Part shown: positions 20,630-31,475 of the stretch, one piece after another
Numbering within the stretch: position 1 is the stretch's first letter
How the letters are laid out: each line of letters opens with the position of its first letter
Source of the DNA: Choanephora cucurbitarum
Lineage: Eukaryota; Mucoromycota; Mucoromycetes; Mucorales; Choanephoraceae
Length of the DNA stretch: 64,000 nt
Reading direction: 5' to 3'
NCBI GenBank assembly: GCA_025331435.1
Contig: JAIWNI010000005.1
Location: 124,001 to 188,000 of the forward strand
Translations under genes and position numbers: made by a program
The notes under the pieces: generated by a model
Seen by the model: the letters and a program-made list of their open reading frames with translations, nothing else
Databases searched by the model: none
What the model was told of the DNA's origin: nothing

Positions 20630-23504
20630 CTAATCAGATCGATCCTTTTCGTCTCTTTTAAGTTCCTCAGTGTTCAATTGAGATTGCGAAAATGAATCAG
20701 AAAGTCCTTGATCGGTCATCGATGGTCCCTTTAATGATTCACCACGAGGATTCTTTAGTTGATTAAGATGAGCTGTACTACTGCCTCGTCGAGGAAGTTC
20801 GGTAAGCATAGGCTTTCTAGCAGGCACGGGGCTGTTGTTGTAGTCAGGTTCAGATAGATCACTCTGTCGATGATGTGCCATAGAAGATCCCCTTGAGAGA
20901 GTGGTGCCTGAGGGTGCGTTATTGGGAATCATGTCTGACAAGGGTCGTTTTGAGATGGGTGTGTCTTTTGGAGTGGGTTGAATGGAAGGTAACATTTTAT
21001 CAGAGGATGCATACACTTGTTGTTGTTGAGGTGGAGCAGTGGGACGAGGACGGTAAAGATGGGCAGGTGCTGATTGTTGTTGAGGAGGTACTGTGCCAAT
21101 GATGGTAGTCAATTTGGGAGGATACTGTGGATCATTTAGGGATTCATTTGACATCATGGGCGAGTCTGCATTAGTTCCAGCCAGATGAGGAGGATTCATG
21201 GGCTGTGTCAACAACAGATTGTTGGTAGGATGCGAGTAATTCAAGGTAGAGTTGCTCAGGTACAACAGATTGCTTTGAGAGAACTGTGTGTAAGGGTTTT
21301 TCCCGTTCAGGGCTTCATTCAGCTTTTGTTCGTTGTTTCGACGGGCCATTTCTTCAGCAAGAGGGAATAAGGTATCGCAATAGAGAATCAGGTCTTCAAA
21401 CAGATCTTCAGGCGACCAATCACCACTGACAGAACCTTCTTCTGTCTGGTTGAAGTCATGGAATATGACAGGTGTAAAGATGAGTGCAAGGTTAGAGACA
21501 TTCATCTTGTTGATATGCGCATTAGCATTGATTCTAATCATCTTGGTGAGCTTCATGGTTTGTCTCGATGGTGATGCACTTACTTTGATAGATGACGAAA
21601 GATACAATGTAAGGTGCTTCGATGGGCTAAAGATAGACCAGCTAATTTTGACTCTAACAGAGCAAACCGTTGATTTTGTGGCATTGTACCTATAGCATTC
21701 TTTAGACCGCATGCAGATGATAGACATTCAAAACTTACGACTATAGCTTGTTCTTGTCTGTATATTGAAATTGAACAAAGGTTGTTTGAGTTCGCGTACA
21801 TACATCTTGAGTACAGTAGCGATGGTGAATACATCAAATGAGTCAAGTTGGACTCTATCTTCATCCAATTCAAATTGATGCTTTAGTGCTTCAATATTAG
21901 ACTGTCTTCCAGATACTCGGTAAATGCCTTCCTTTTGGAGACCACCCATCTTTTCAACAGCCTCTATACAGCTAGTTACTATCTTGGGAACTGCTATATT
22001 ATGCTCAAGCGCATAAGATTCTAATAATCCACCAAACAACACTTCTAAAAAAAAGGGGATAAGTTATGTTATCGTCCTTTCTTCCATTTTTGATTTTACC
22101 TTTGCATTTGCCTTCCATATAGTAATTTTCATAACGTATAGGAGTTGGAGAGACAAAGCCTTGAGAATGATAGTGCATATCAAACAATTGAATGTCTTTT
22201 GCACTATCAAGGTTAGATGTTGTAGTGTAGGAAGTACGTGCAATCTAAAGATAGTCAGACCCTTATGTATTCCTCTATAGCCAAAGACATCTCTCTCTTA
22301 CGTTCATTTCCATCTGTAGACTCTCCATTTCAGAGCGAAGAATGTTATTGAGAGAAGTCTTGACTGTATCTGTCTTTCTCTTGATAGTGCTTTTCAATTG
22401 CTAATTAAAGAAAAAAAAAGAGTTACAAAAGAAGAACATAACCATGTATTGAAATGATACTTGCTCTATTCACTTCTTCAGCTGTCTTGACTTGTTTCTT
22501 TCGAAGTGTTTCTAACACCAAAATACCATCTCTGTATTCACTATCGGCATCTGCAATCTCCTTTTTCATCCTTGCAAATTTTGTGATCTGCTTATTTTGA
22601 TCTGGTGGTGCCATATTGGCTGCAGCCAAGGTTCGCATCTGAGAAATCAATCCAGCCATGCCTTTCTTGTTATGCTGATCACCATCTACCTCTCGATTGG
22701 TATTCTCGATTGGATTTAACTCGACTGAGTTTCTGGTTGGTTTGTGATATTCGTTATTTTCTTCAGCCAACATCTGTTGTTGTTGTTGCCAATTACTCTG
22801 TGCTATTTTCAGATCCTCGCATTTATGTGTATATAACCTATGCAGCTATATTCCCCAAAAAAAGAAATCAATAAAGAAGAAAAAAAAAATAAGGGTGTAC
22901 ATGCAACCTTACTTTTGTGATATCTCTGTTACGGAATGTGGTGTAATTCAGATTGGCATCAAATAGCTTGTTCTTGTATGTCTTTCGATTCGTTTCTTCC
23001 ATTTGCTAAGCAGATAACATGTTAGTTACAGCTTGTCTTTGTGTAATTATCCATACCTTTTGTCGAACAAGTACATCGATTTCTAGTTTAATTGTATCTT
23101 TATGTCTCTGTCGACTCTCGATAAGATCGTTGACTGTGCCTTCATAGACTCGAATGGTTGCTTGATATAGATTTTGTGGTTCTGCATAGGCTGGTCTTTC
23201 TGTTTCTGCCACAGCTAGCTTCTTGACTTTGAAAAGTTCTCGCATGTATGCTTCTTCTGCAGCCAATCTATGGAATAGAATGAGTTTTCTGTTTATCTTT
23301 TTTTTTTTTAATATATTTACCTGGCTCGAAGCATCTGAATGATACTGTCTATCTCGCTAATACTATTCTTGAATCCTGCATTGACAAATTCAAAATGTCT
23401 CTCGATAGAAGCTAACTAGACTTAAACAGTTAACACTTGTTCATCTCGACATGTGAAAGTGGTGATCGTACTTCTTCATCAATCTGGTTGTTTACTGGAG
23501 GCAT
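20630..23504 (-). CDS. F-BAR / RhoGAP protein (Rgd1-like)
   Basis: Ten exons (23504-23472, 23415-23321, 23267-23057, 23005-22913, 22845-22465, 22400-22302, 22244-22100, 22044-21739, 21689-21584, 21533-20630) give 790 aa. An N-terminal F-BAR domain (about 1-300; RLAAEEAYMRELFKVKKL) is followed by a RhoGAP domain (about 325-530): VPKIVTSCIEAVEKMGG, the arginine finger in KEGIYRVSGRQSNI, and INKMNVSNLALIFTPVIF. The last 250 residues are Ser/Pro/Gln-rich and probably disordered. Yeast Rgd1, with the same architecture, turns off Rho3/Rho4 at growth sites. The intron at 22401-22464 is best read as GC-AG (GCAAGT donor), which keeps frame; a GTGAAT donor 9 nt earlier would also keep frame. Confidence 0.92.
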
Positions 23505-24058
23505 GGTGTTTTCGTTTCCTCTTTATGAAATATGTCTGTATAAGCTATGCTGTCTGTTGTTTCTATATAAAGTGAAATAAAGAGAGAAAATAAGTTAGAA
23601 AAAGAAAAAAGGAAAAAAAAAGAGTGTATTTCAGGTACATTTGTTATAAATATAAGAAATATTGAGTGTTGCCATAGATTACCTTTTTTGGTTTCTATCG
23701 CCACCTTAAAAAAAGAAAGAATTACATTTGTGTAAACTTCATGCTGTCAGCTTATTTTTGGAGAAAGCCTATTTATGTCTCATTTAATTCTAAATAAACA
23801 TAAGCCATTGTAGATTTCAGCTTTTTCAGGCTATTGGATTCATGAATGAAGCTATATTAAACACTAAGGCTAACTCGTAAATATGTCTTTATTTAGCTGT
23901 CAAAAGAAATTGGTGAATAAACCTATCTGAAACAGGCAAAGAAATAAATGCAATTTATTTATGACCTCATCAGTGCCATACATGAGCTTCTTTTCTTTCT
24001 GTAAATGAAACAAAAGAAAGGAGATTGATGATCTTTTCTTAGCCTCAACACCTCCTTC

Positions 24059-24277
24059 TCAGTAACCGAGCTTATTGCCTGTAATTTGACCATCAGACTG
24101 TGGTTCGGACAATTTCTCTAGGCAAACAAAAGACTCTACAGATATCCATTTATCCTTTTCATTATCATAAAGGCAAGTCAGTGCCTCGTCTTCATTCTTG
24201 GCGCGTAATCTAGATATCACTCTAGATGAGTTAAAGAAGCCAATATGAATGCATGTAGCCTCTTTCCTTATTAGCAT
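24059..24277 (-). CDS. Small hypothetical ORF (72 aa)
   Basis: A minus-strand ORF from ATG 24277 to the stop at 24059. Its sequence is balanced and charged rather than low-complexity (for example SRLRAKNEDEALTCLYDN and KDKWISVESFVCLEKLSE), unlike chance ORFs in this AT-rich DNA. I recognise no domain. It lies between two divergent membrane-shaping genes, and could also be one exon of a larger unrecognised gene or a relic. Confidence 0.3.
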   Translation of the reverse strand: MLIRKEATCIHIGFFNSSRVISRLRAKNEDEALTCLYDNEKDKWISVESFVCLEKLSEPQSDGQITGNKLGY

Positions 24278-24607
24278 AAGTATCAACCAATTAGCACAAG
24301 ATTCCTTCTATCCTCTTTTCTTGTGCAAACAACCCTTTTTCTTATTCTCCAAAAGTGTGTTAAGATACAGTCCTCAACTATAAAGTGTATGGCATCATAT
24401 ATCAGTCATATATAACCCATTCAATTGGTATTTTAAGGATGAACGGGTTACTTTTGTTATGCTGTTTAAACATCCGACAGAAGAAACAAGCGTTCCTTAA
24501 AAATTATATACACTTATTCTTTGCATTCTTTTGGATTTTTCTCTCTTCTTTCTTCTTTGTTTTTTTTTCTCACTGACTAATCACCCTATACGAAATATCT
24601 AAAAGAA

Positions 24608-26356
24608 ATGAGTTGGAAAGTAAGTGGTTATGGCTTTTACTTTTTTTAAGAGCATGAAATGCTGAAACAATGCTTTTCTTTTATATGCATTTCCAGGGAT
24701 TTCAAAAGGCTGTAAGCCGATTACCGCATCAAATTATGTCAAAGAAAGGAGAAGGTAGCAGATAAAGAGAAGAAGAAGAGACCATCTCACCCAAAAGATA
24801 TCCATAGTGACCAAGGACGCGGAATTCATTCAGTTAGAAACCCGATTTAACGAAACCTCCAAAATAGCAGATCAACTAAGAATTGAAGCACAGACTTTTC
24901 GTGATAGTGTTTCTGGTAAATATGCTTTTTTTTTTAAGAAAAAAGATAGGATGGGTGTTGAAGAGAAAAAGAAATCATCTGATGATGACTGAATTGCCTT
25001 TTTTTCTTTTTTAAAATAGCCTTATTGACGCATCAATCAGAAATGGCGAATTACTTGGCAGCCATGTACAACCAACAATTGAGCACAGCAACAGATGAAG
25101 ACCAAGTTCAATTTACTGAACAATCAGCTTCTCCTGGCTCTTTACAGGCAGTCAACGATGCTGAGGCAGCTATGGCCTATTGTCGAGATGAAGTGTTGCC
25201 TCATTTGGTATGTGGTTATGTCCCTTAGTGAGACAGAAAGACTTATAGCTCTATCATAGGACTCAGTGGATCAATTCGTCATTAGACCTACTTATGAACT
25301 ACAAGAGATTATCAAGACCATTCAAAAGACAATCGTCAAACGCAACCACAAGCTAATTGACTTTGATCGTCATCGTCTTGCTCTCAGCAAATTGACCACC
25401 AAAGCTGAGCGTAGTCTGAATGACGAAAAGGCCATCATCAAACTACAGAGTCAATTGGATACGGCTACTCAAGATTATGAGTATCTCAACAATACACTAA
25501 AGCAACAGCTGCCTGCCTTCTTTAACTTGTTATTCCAAATGATGCAACCCATTTTCGAACATCTCTATAACTTGCAAAACACTATCTTTGGCATGATCTA
25601 TGCTCGATGCCACGAACTTATCACGGCTAATGACCAACAGTTCGTTACACATAGTATGGCCATATTGGCTGGTTATCAATGGAGAAAGCAACAGTTTGAT
25701 GCTCAAGCTGAAATAGAGAATACAGATCTACTTCGATCAGGAGGAAAGGCTTGGTTGACAGGTAAAAAAAAAGAAAAGATTACAACCTTTATGGGAGAGC
25801 TTATCTATTTCTCATTAGCTTCAGGAGCAACCAACAGCAGCAAGCTAACACTTCAGGAGAGAGCAGCATTGAAGCCAGATGAGCATCGACCTCATGAACC
25901 TGAACAAATAACCTATTCGCAACCTCAGCTTCAACAAAAGCCATCGTACTCACAACCTCAGCTTCAACAAAATCCATCGTACTCACAGCCTCAACTTCAA
26001 CAAAATCCATCGTACTCACAACCTCAACAATCCTACTATGACAATCCACCTCCTAGTTATACGACACAAGCCAGTTCAGCCTCTGCTCGAGCTCCTCCAC
26101 CAGCTCCTCCTTCTCGAGGTTCAAGCACAAAGACTTACGTTATTGCTCTTTATGATTACGACGCTCAAGCTGATGGTGATTTGTCGTTTAAGAAAGACGA
26201 TAAGATTGAGTTAGTTGAAAGAACTCGAGATGCAAATGATTGGTGGACTGGAAAGTTAAGAGGAACAGTTGGTGTTTTCCCAGGTAATGTTTTATTGTTA
26301 AATTGGATATATCCTTGCTGATGTTGACCATAGGAAATTATGTGACTGAGCTCTAA
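24608..26356 (+). CDS. BAR-SH3 protein (Rvs167/amphiphysin-like)
   Basis: Six exons (24608-24619, 24697-24754, 24808-24915, 25020-25207, 25260-26283, 26334-26356) encode 470 aa. The start MSWKGFQKAVSRLPHQIMSK is the family's amphipathic N-terminus. The BAR domain covers about 1-250. A Gln/Pro/Tyr-rich linker (about 290-395) has tandem YSQPQLQQ units. The C-terminal SH3 domain runs from YVIALYDYDAQADGDLSF through NDWWTGKL to GNYVTEL. Fungal Rvs167 works at endocytic sites, bending membrane and binding actin-patch proteins. The first exon codes only MSWK and the last only the final six residues of the SH3, so a model without them loses both functional ends. Confidence 0.93.
25912..26034 (+). 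repeat. In-frame 36 bp tandem repeats in the BAR-SH3 linker
   Basis: Three to four units of 12 codons, each like YSQPQLQQNPS, differing by K/N and synonymous changes. Copy number is likely to vary between strains. Confidence 0.8.
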
Positions 26357-26412
26357 AAAAAAGATGGGGGGGGGGTATTCTTCATTCTTAAAGAAGTGGA
26401 AAGTGTTTCTCT

Positions 26413-28277
26413 TCAAGAGACCTCTAAAGATTCTTCCAAATCCTGTAAATAAGAATGTAAAGTCTAATACAAGTCAATAAAGAACGACTGTCTTTCTTAT
26501 GAGATCTACCTACTTTAATTCTGTTGACAAAGACTCCTTTCTTTTCGGACAACTGAAGGATTTTACTGGCAAATGTCAAAAGAGTTTCTCCCATATAAAT
26601 AAAACTTGCTTGAGGATGGGACATGATATTGCCTGCTACTGCCTTACTTGGCGTGGCATTTTCTCGATGGATCTCAATCACACTGACGGCACGGACAGTC
26701 AGTTCGACCAACACAGCTGTCAGGTTGTCCACATAACCAATGGATTTGGTTGAGTCAATATCATGTAGATCATAAAGGGTATAAAGGCAAGTCAAGACAC
26801 GATTCATGTTTTCCATAAACTGCATAAATCGAATATCTGTTCGCTTGGTAGTTGCATAGGCCTTATTCTTTTTTGACCTGTCATTTATCTGCTCTAGGTT
26901 TTCTGAAACCCATTGGCCATAAACTGTGACCAAAACACAACATTCGTCTAAGTTTCTTTGAGATGTCATGCCTATAAAAGCAGATGCTTCCGCTATAAAC
27001 TCCAGTCCAGCCAGAATACAAGCCATCAACTAATTATTTTTTTTTATCTATTAGATCCATCTTGTTCTTTTTTTTTTTAGCTCTAAAAGTGTTACCTTTT
27101 CTCCTACAGTGGAACCAATCAGTGCCTTCATATCTCGAACAAGTGCTTGTGCTCTTTTGCATTCACTATTTAAAGCATCCAAAAGACCATGACAAAGATT
27201 GTGAATCCATTGTTTTGTTGCACTTAAAAGCGCTTCATTGACTGGCATGCCCATTGCTTTCCATTCGAGTCCATTTTGGATCAAGACTTCGCCATAAAGA
27301 GATGTCTTTGCATCCAACAGACTCTGTAATCCTTTGATATCCTGTAGAAGATCGTCTGACTGTGGTATTATCTTGTTGATAGACAAACTCATATCTTCAA
27401 CTGATTGTACATAGGAAGCCAGTTGATTGATACGTGTTTCATACAAAGACCATTCAGGAAATATTTTCTATCAATACAAGATGAATAAAGAGAGCCTTTG
27501 ATTTCTCGTTTGTCTTACATTAAATGATAAACTATGATCTTCACTCAGTTCATCTGCCAATCTTAATACGCGCGTCAAATGTTCTCGAATGGACTCAAAG
27601 GATTGATCTGATTGTTGCAATAAATCAATTTCATCTCGTAACATTGCCTGTTTCTCTTGAAACAGTTGCTTATAGTCTACTATATTCATATGATGCCGAT
27701 GTGCCTGAATATCTAGCCATTGCTCTATAGATGGATTGTTGGTTGAACTACCGCTGAGTGAAATTCTTCTGAGGGTAGGTACAGGGTATTCTTCTTGAGG
27801 CTTTGTATGGAAGTCTGAGAGAGGTTGAGGTTGAGGTGAGAATGGCATGTCTACATCGTCCATGGACATGGACAAGCTTCGAGCAATATCGTTAGCCAGA
27901 TTGCTTGAAAGCTTTTGTAACTTTCGGTCTTGTTCATATTCTGAGAAGCTTCGTTTTCGTTTTACACTTTGAGTAGTAGGTGAGGCTGGAGCAGATAACG
28001 CTTCTATGTATTCATTGTTTAGTATAAGCCAAATGGTTCTTTTTTCTAATTTTTTTTTTTTACCTGTACTTGCACTACTTTGAAGCCAAGTACCTTCAAG
28101 ATTAATTTTGCTTGAAGGTATTGATCCATTCAATAAACTATCCTCTATCAAGACAATGTATATTAATAGGTTGTTACTATAACCCCTTTTTCTTTATGTG
28201 GCATTACCCAACAAGCCCAATATAACTCTTACACAGGCTGTCCAAGCATCTTGATCAGAGCGTGAACTATAATACAT
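26413..28277 (-). CDS. Unidentified helical protein (517 aa)
   Basis: Six exons (28277-28208, 28144-28064, 28003-27519, 27467-27096, 27029-26514, 26442-26413) keep one frame through all junctions, which supports a real gene. The N-terminus (MYYSSRSDQDAWTACVRVIL) is followed by a disordered segment with a basic patch (SVKRKRSFSEYEQ) and a Pro-rich stretch, then a mainly helical region from about residue 150 to the end, including YKQLFQEKQAMLRDEIDLLQ. I do not recognise the family. The KRKR motif could be a nuclear signal. The C-terminal acceptor is uncertain: two alternatives 21 nt apart keep frame. Convergent with the BAR-SH3 gene (56 bp between stops). Confidence 0.75.
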
Positions 28278-29843
28278 TTGCTTCTTTTTTTTTAAATAAA
28301 AAAAATGAAAAGAAGTAACTTAACACGCTCACTATTAAATCATCTCTTAAAGAAAATAAGAAAGACTTTTTTTTATTATGCATTGCACGACTAAAAGATC
28401 GCGTCATTAACTCCGAGGAAATGACTAAATTACGCGTTATGCAGCTGAGCTTATAACTGTGAGATGCAGACCTAGCAAAAAAAATGGCAGGTAAATATTC
28501 TTGTTTTCTTGCTAAAACTGCAAGAAAAAATATTTACCATACAAAAAAATATTTACCATACAAAAAACATTTACATTTCCTCGTATAAAATTTTCGCATA
28601 TAAAAAAATCCAGTTACACCTATAAATCCTCAGAATCTGGTAACATCAAGGCTGCTTTAGAGAAGCTAGAACTCATGTATTCTATCGTTGTGAGAACAAG
28701 AAAAAAAAAAGAACTTCACTGATAGCTTTTTGAGCATTCACAAGTGAAAGCAAGCTACATGAGCTCAGTTGTTCTATGGCTCTGCAGGTTAATATTCGCC
28801 AGTAGCCAAATGATAGGAGTGAAGAAGCAAAATAAGGTTGCAAAGTGGTTAATGAGACAGCTTGCACAAATGCAGTTGCATACTTTACATAGAACTAATC
28901 CCCTTTTTTCCAGTCAACTTTAACTGAAGACTCAAGTTAGTCGTGTGAAGCTCATGTGTCACAAGAGCAACAAAACTGTCAACTTGTAGAAAAAAGTCAG
29001 TGATCTGTCAGACAAACTTATAAGAACCTACAGAGTGGTCAATAATGTTGACTACATGAAGAAGACAAAAAAGAGACATCCATTTATGAGAACATCATAG
29101 CTAGATTCAAAGATAGAAAGGAATATAGCAAGACCCTCTCTAAGAAAAAAGAGTCAGTAGAAGGTAGCATTTCAAGCACTGTCTAGGTAACTAGTTATGA
29201 TCATGCTGATTTCGGCTCGAGGGCCAAAAGAATACTTGAGACACAAATGGCGATTAGAGATAAGACAACCATGCTTGCTATACCATAGTCTGCATAAACA
29301 ATGAAAACAACATTTCAGGGACCTGCTTTTTTCTTTGTTTTCATGAGCCTCAAACAGTTAATTAAGAAAGGAGACAAATAAAGATAAATTTCAGCTGTTC
29401 ATGTTCTTTTTATCCTTCTGTCAAAAACAACTGCAAGAGGCAAAGTACTTTCAATGGCAGAAACTGTTTCTGATACAATAGCCTTACTGCTTCATAGAAG
29501 ACTTCCATAAGACCTCAGGCACTTCAATACTGAACTATACGACAATACTCCTTTTGTGCTTGAAACAAGGTACTGGCTGCACAGAAAGCACAAAAAGAAG
29601 GTTAGGCAGATTCTCCTGAAAGTAAACTATGGTAAAATTTTGGCAGCTATAATTTCATTTTTTTCTTAAAGTTGTTGTTAATACTGTGGAGAGGAACTTC
29701 TCCCCCCTTTTTTTTGGTTTCTGAAAGCAAACATAAAAATGCTAAATTTTTATTTTTCAAGTCAGTTCCTGTTTTTTTTTCTTTATTTTTCTTTCAATTT
29801 CTATTTTTTCTTGTTTGATATACCTAGACATCATTTACTGAAA
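28278..29843. other. Intergenic with short repeats; possible unrecognised relic
   Basis: About 1.5 kb without an intact gene. At 28528-28575 a unit like AAATATTTACCATACAAAA is repeated two to three times. Plus-strand fragments between 28620 and 29600 have occasional coding-like stretches but many stops, and I recognise nothing in them. The right end carries a poly-T leader before the poly-Q gene. Confidence 0.4.
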
Positions 29844-30792
29844 ATGAGTCAACAACCCACACATGAACTGATAGAGAGTGCTGGATCTAGTGTTTTTGAT
29901 GATGATGATTATGAGACTGATTCAGACTATGAAAACATTCAGATAGCGAGCTGGGGTGACAATGCCAAAAAAGAACCTGCTACATGGGATTCTCTGATTG
30001 ATTCAAATATCAAAATAAAGGCGGGAGGTGTTGGTAGTGGTGACCTACATAGACGTGGTGGGAACTACAAGCCTATATCTGAAGAATATATCTTGGCACA
30101 ACGCCTAAAGAAACCTATACCTGGCAGTGGTGCCTCTAAGACAAAGAAGAAAAAGCCCAAGAAAAAACCTACATCACTTGCCACAGTTTCTGCTGCTCGT
30201 ACAAAACCCAATCGGCCCTATGTACCACTTCCGATCAAAACCGTACCTACACGCGAACGCGCTCCTCCTACACAATCTGTCTGGAGTACTACTAATTTAT
30301 CATCAGAGCCATTTTGGGAACAACAAAAGAGAAATATAACCTCGTCTGAGTCTGCGTCGCAACTTCCAAAGACAACTTTCCCATTGCAACAACGACCTAT
30401 AGCTCAACCTAATACACGCGCTACTAAAAATACATCCCAACCAGCTTGGGCTTCTTTTGCAGCTACTGTAGATCAGCCTGCTCATAAATTCTCAAATTCA
30501 ATGGCCACATCTTCACTTTCATCTCAATCATCTTCTAAATATGCAACACCTCCTTCTTCGCTACCTCAAACAAATCAATCTACACCTGTGGCTAAGCCAA
30601 ACCTTCCACCTTTTAAGCCATTTACTATCAAGTCTACTTCAATTGATTCAACTAGACACAAACCACATATTCATTTGGACAAGACTTCTATACATAAGCA
30701 TCTACTGACTCCCAGCACTAAACTAAACCAACCAAAACAACCGCAATCAAAGCAACATCAACAACAAGAACAAGAACAAGAACAAGAACAAG

Positions 30793-30890
<98 letters not shown>

Positions 30891-31085
30891 GCTCCTTTGG
30901 TCGAGATTGACATTAATATTGCACCTGGTATCAGCACTGTTCTCCATCTATACAAGGATTCTGATCCTCAAAAAATAGCTGAAGAATTTGGTCCAAAACA
31001 TGGCCTGAAGGTAACTCAATCAGCAAAGGAAGGCATTGCTAAAAGCCTGAGAAGCGTCTTGGATGCCATTCAACATCAAAATTAA
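29844..31085 (+). CDS. Poly-glutamine, mostly disordered protein
   Basis: A single-exon 413 aa protein. The start is taken at MSQQPTHELIE; the open frame upstream is Phe-rich leader sequence. The N-terminal part is acidic (VFDDDDYETDSDYENIQI) followed by a basic run (KTKKKKPKKKPT) and a long Ser/Thr/Pro/Gln-rich stretch. Residues about 318-349 are 32 uninterrupted Gln, all CAA. After the tract comes a short folded-looking C-terminal domain (VEIDINIAPGISTVLHLY, then DPQKIAEEFGPKHGLK). Similar short segments occur at the C-terminus of several fungal proteins, but I cannot name the function. The tail is the best handle for a homology search. Confidence 0.75.
30795..30890 (+). repeat. (CAA)32 microsatellite encoding poly-Q
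   Basis: Thirty-two perfect CAA repeats in frame, preceded by alternating CAA/GAA (Gln-Glu). The absence of CAG interruptions implies a young or unstable tract. Confidence 0.95.
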
Positions 31086-31475
31086 AATAATAATTTCCTA
31101 AAATACAGTAAAAAAAAGAACGTCAAGCAGCTTGAGTATTGACTACAAACTGCAATATTAGATATTTCTTCTTCAAGGTGGATTTCATGCCTTAATGACT
31201 GAAAGAACAATGAGACAAAGACGCATTTCTTCTTTATCAATTATCAAAAGAAAGGCTTAAGCTCGATGTTGTCTTTGATGAGTTCTTTTCTGAGAGTTAC
31301 GCTTAGTATTGTCTTCAGAAGAATCGAGCATATACATATTCAGCATGATTCAATCAACTCTCCTATGTTTTTTTTCAGGTCATGTTTAAGCTCACCTTTC
31401 TTCATTCAGACATACAACGATACACTATCAATGTAGCTTACAGAAAGGAAAAGAGAGAGGGGGGGTTTATTGTGC
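31086..31475. other. Convergent 3' intergenic region
   Basis: About 390 bp between the ends of the poly-Q gene and the F-box gene. AT-rich; nothing recognised. Confidence 0.5.

Noticed and set aside
30747..30955. Minus ORFs with long poly-Leu or poly-Cys
   Set aside because: They are antisense shadows of the (CAA)32 tract.
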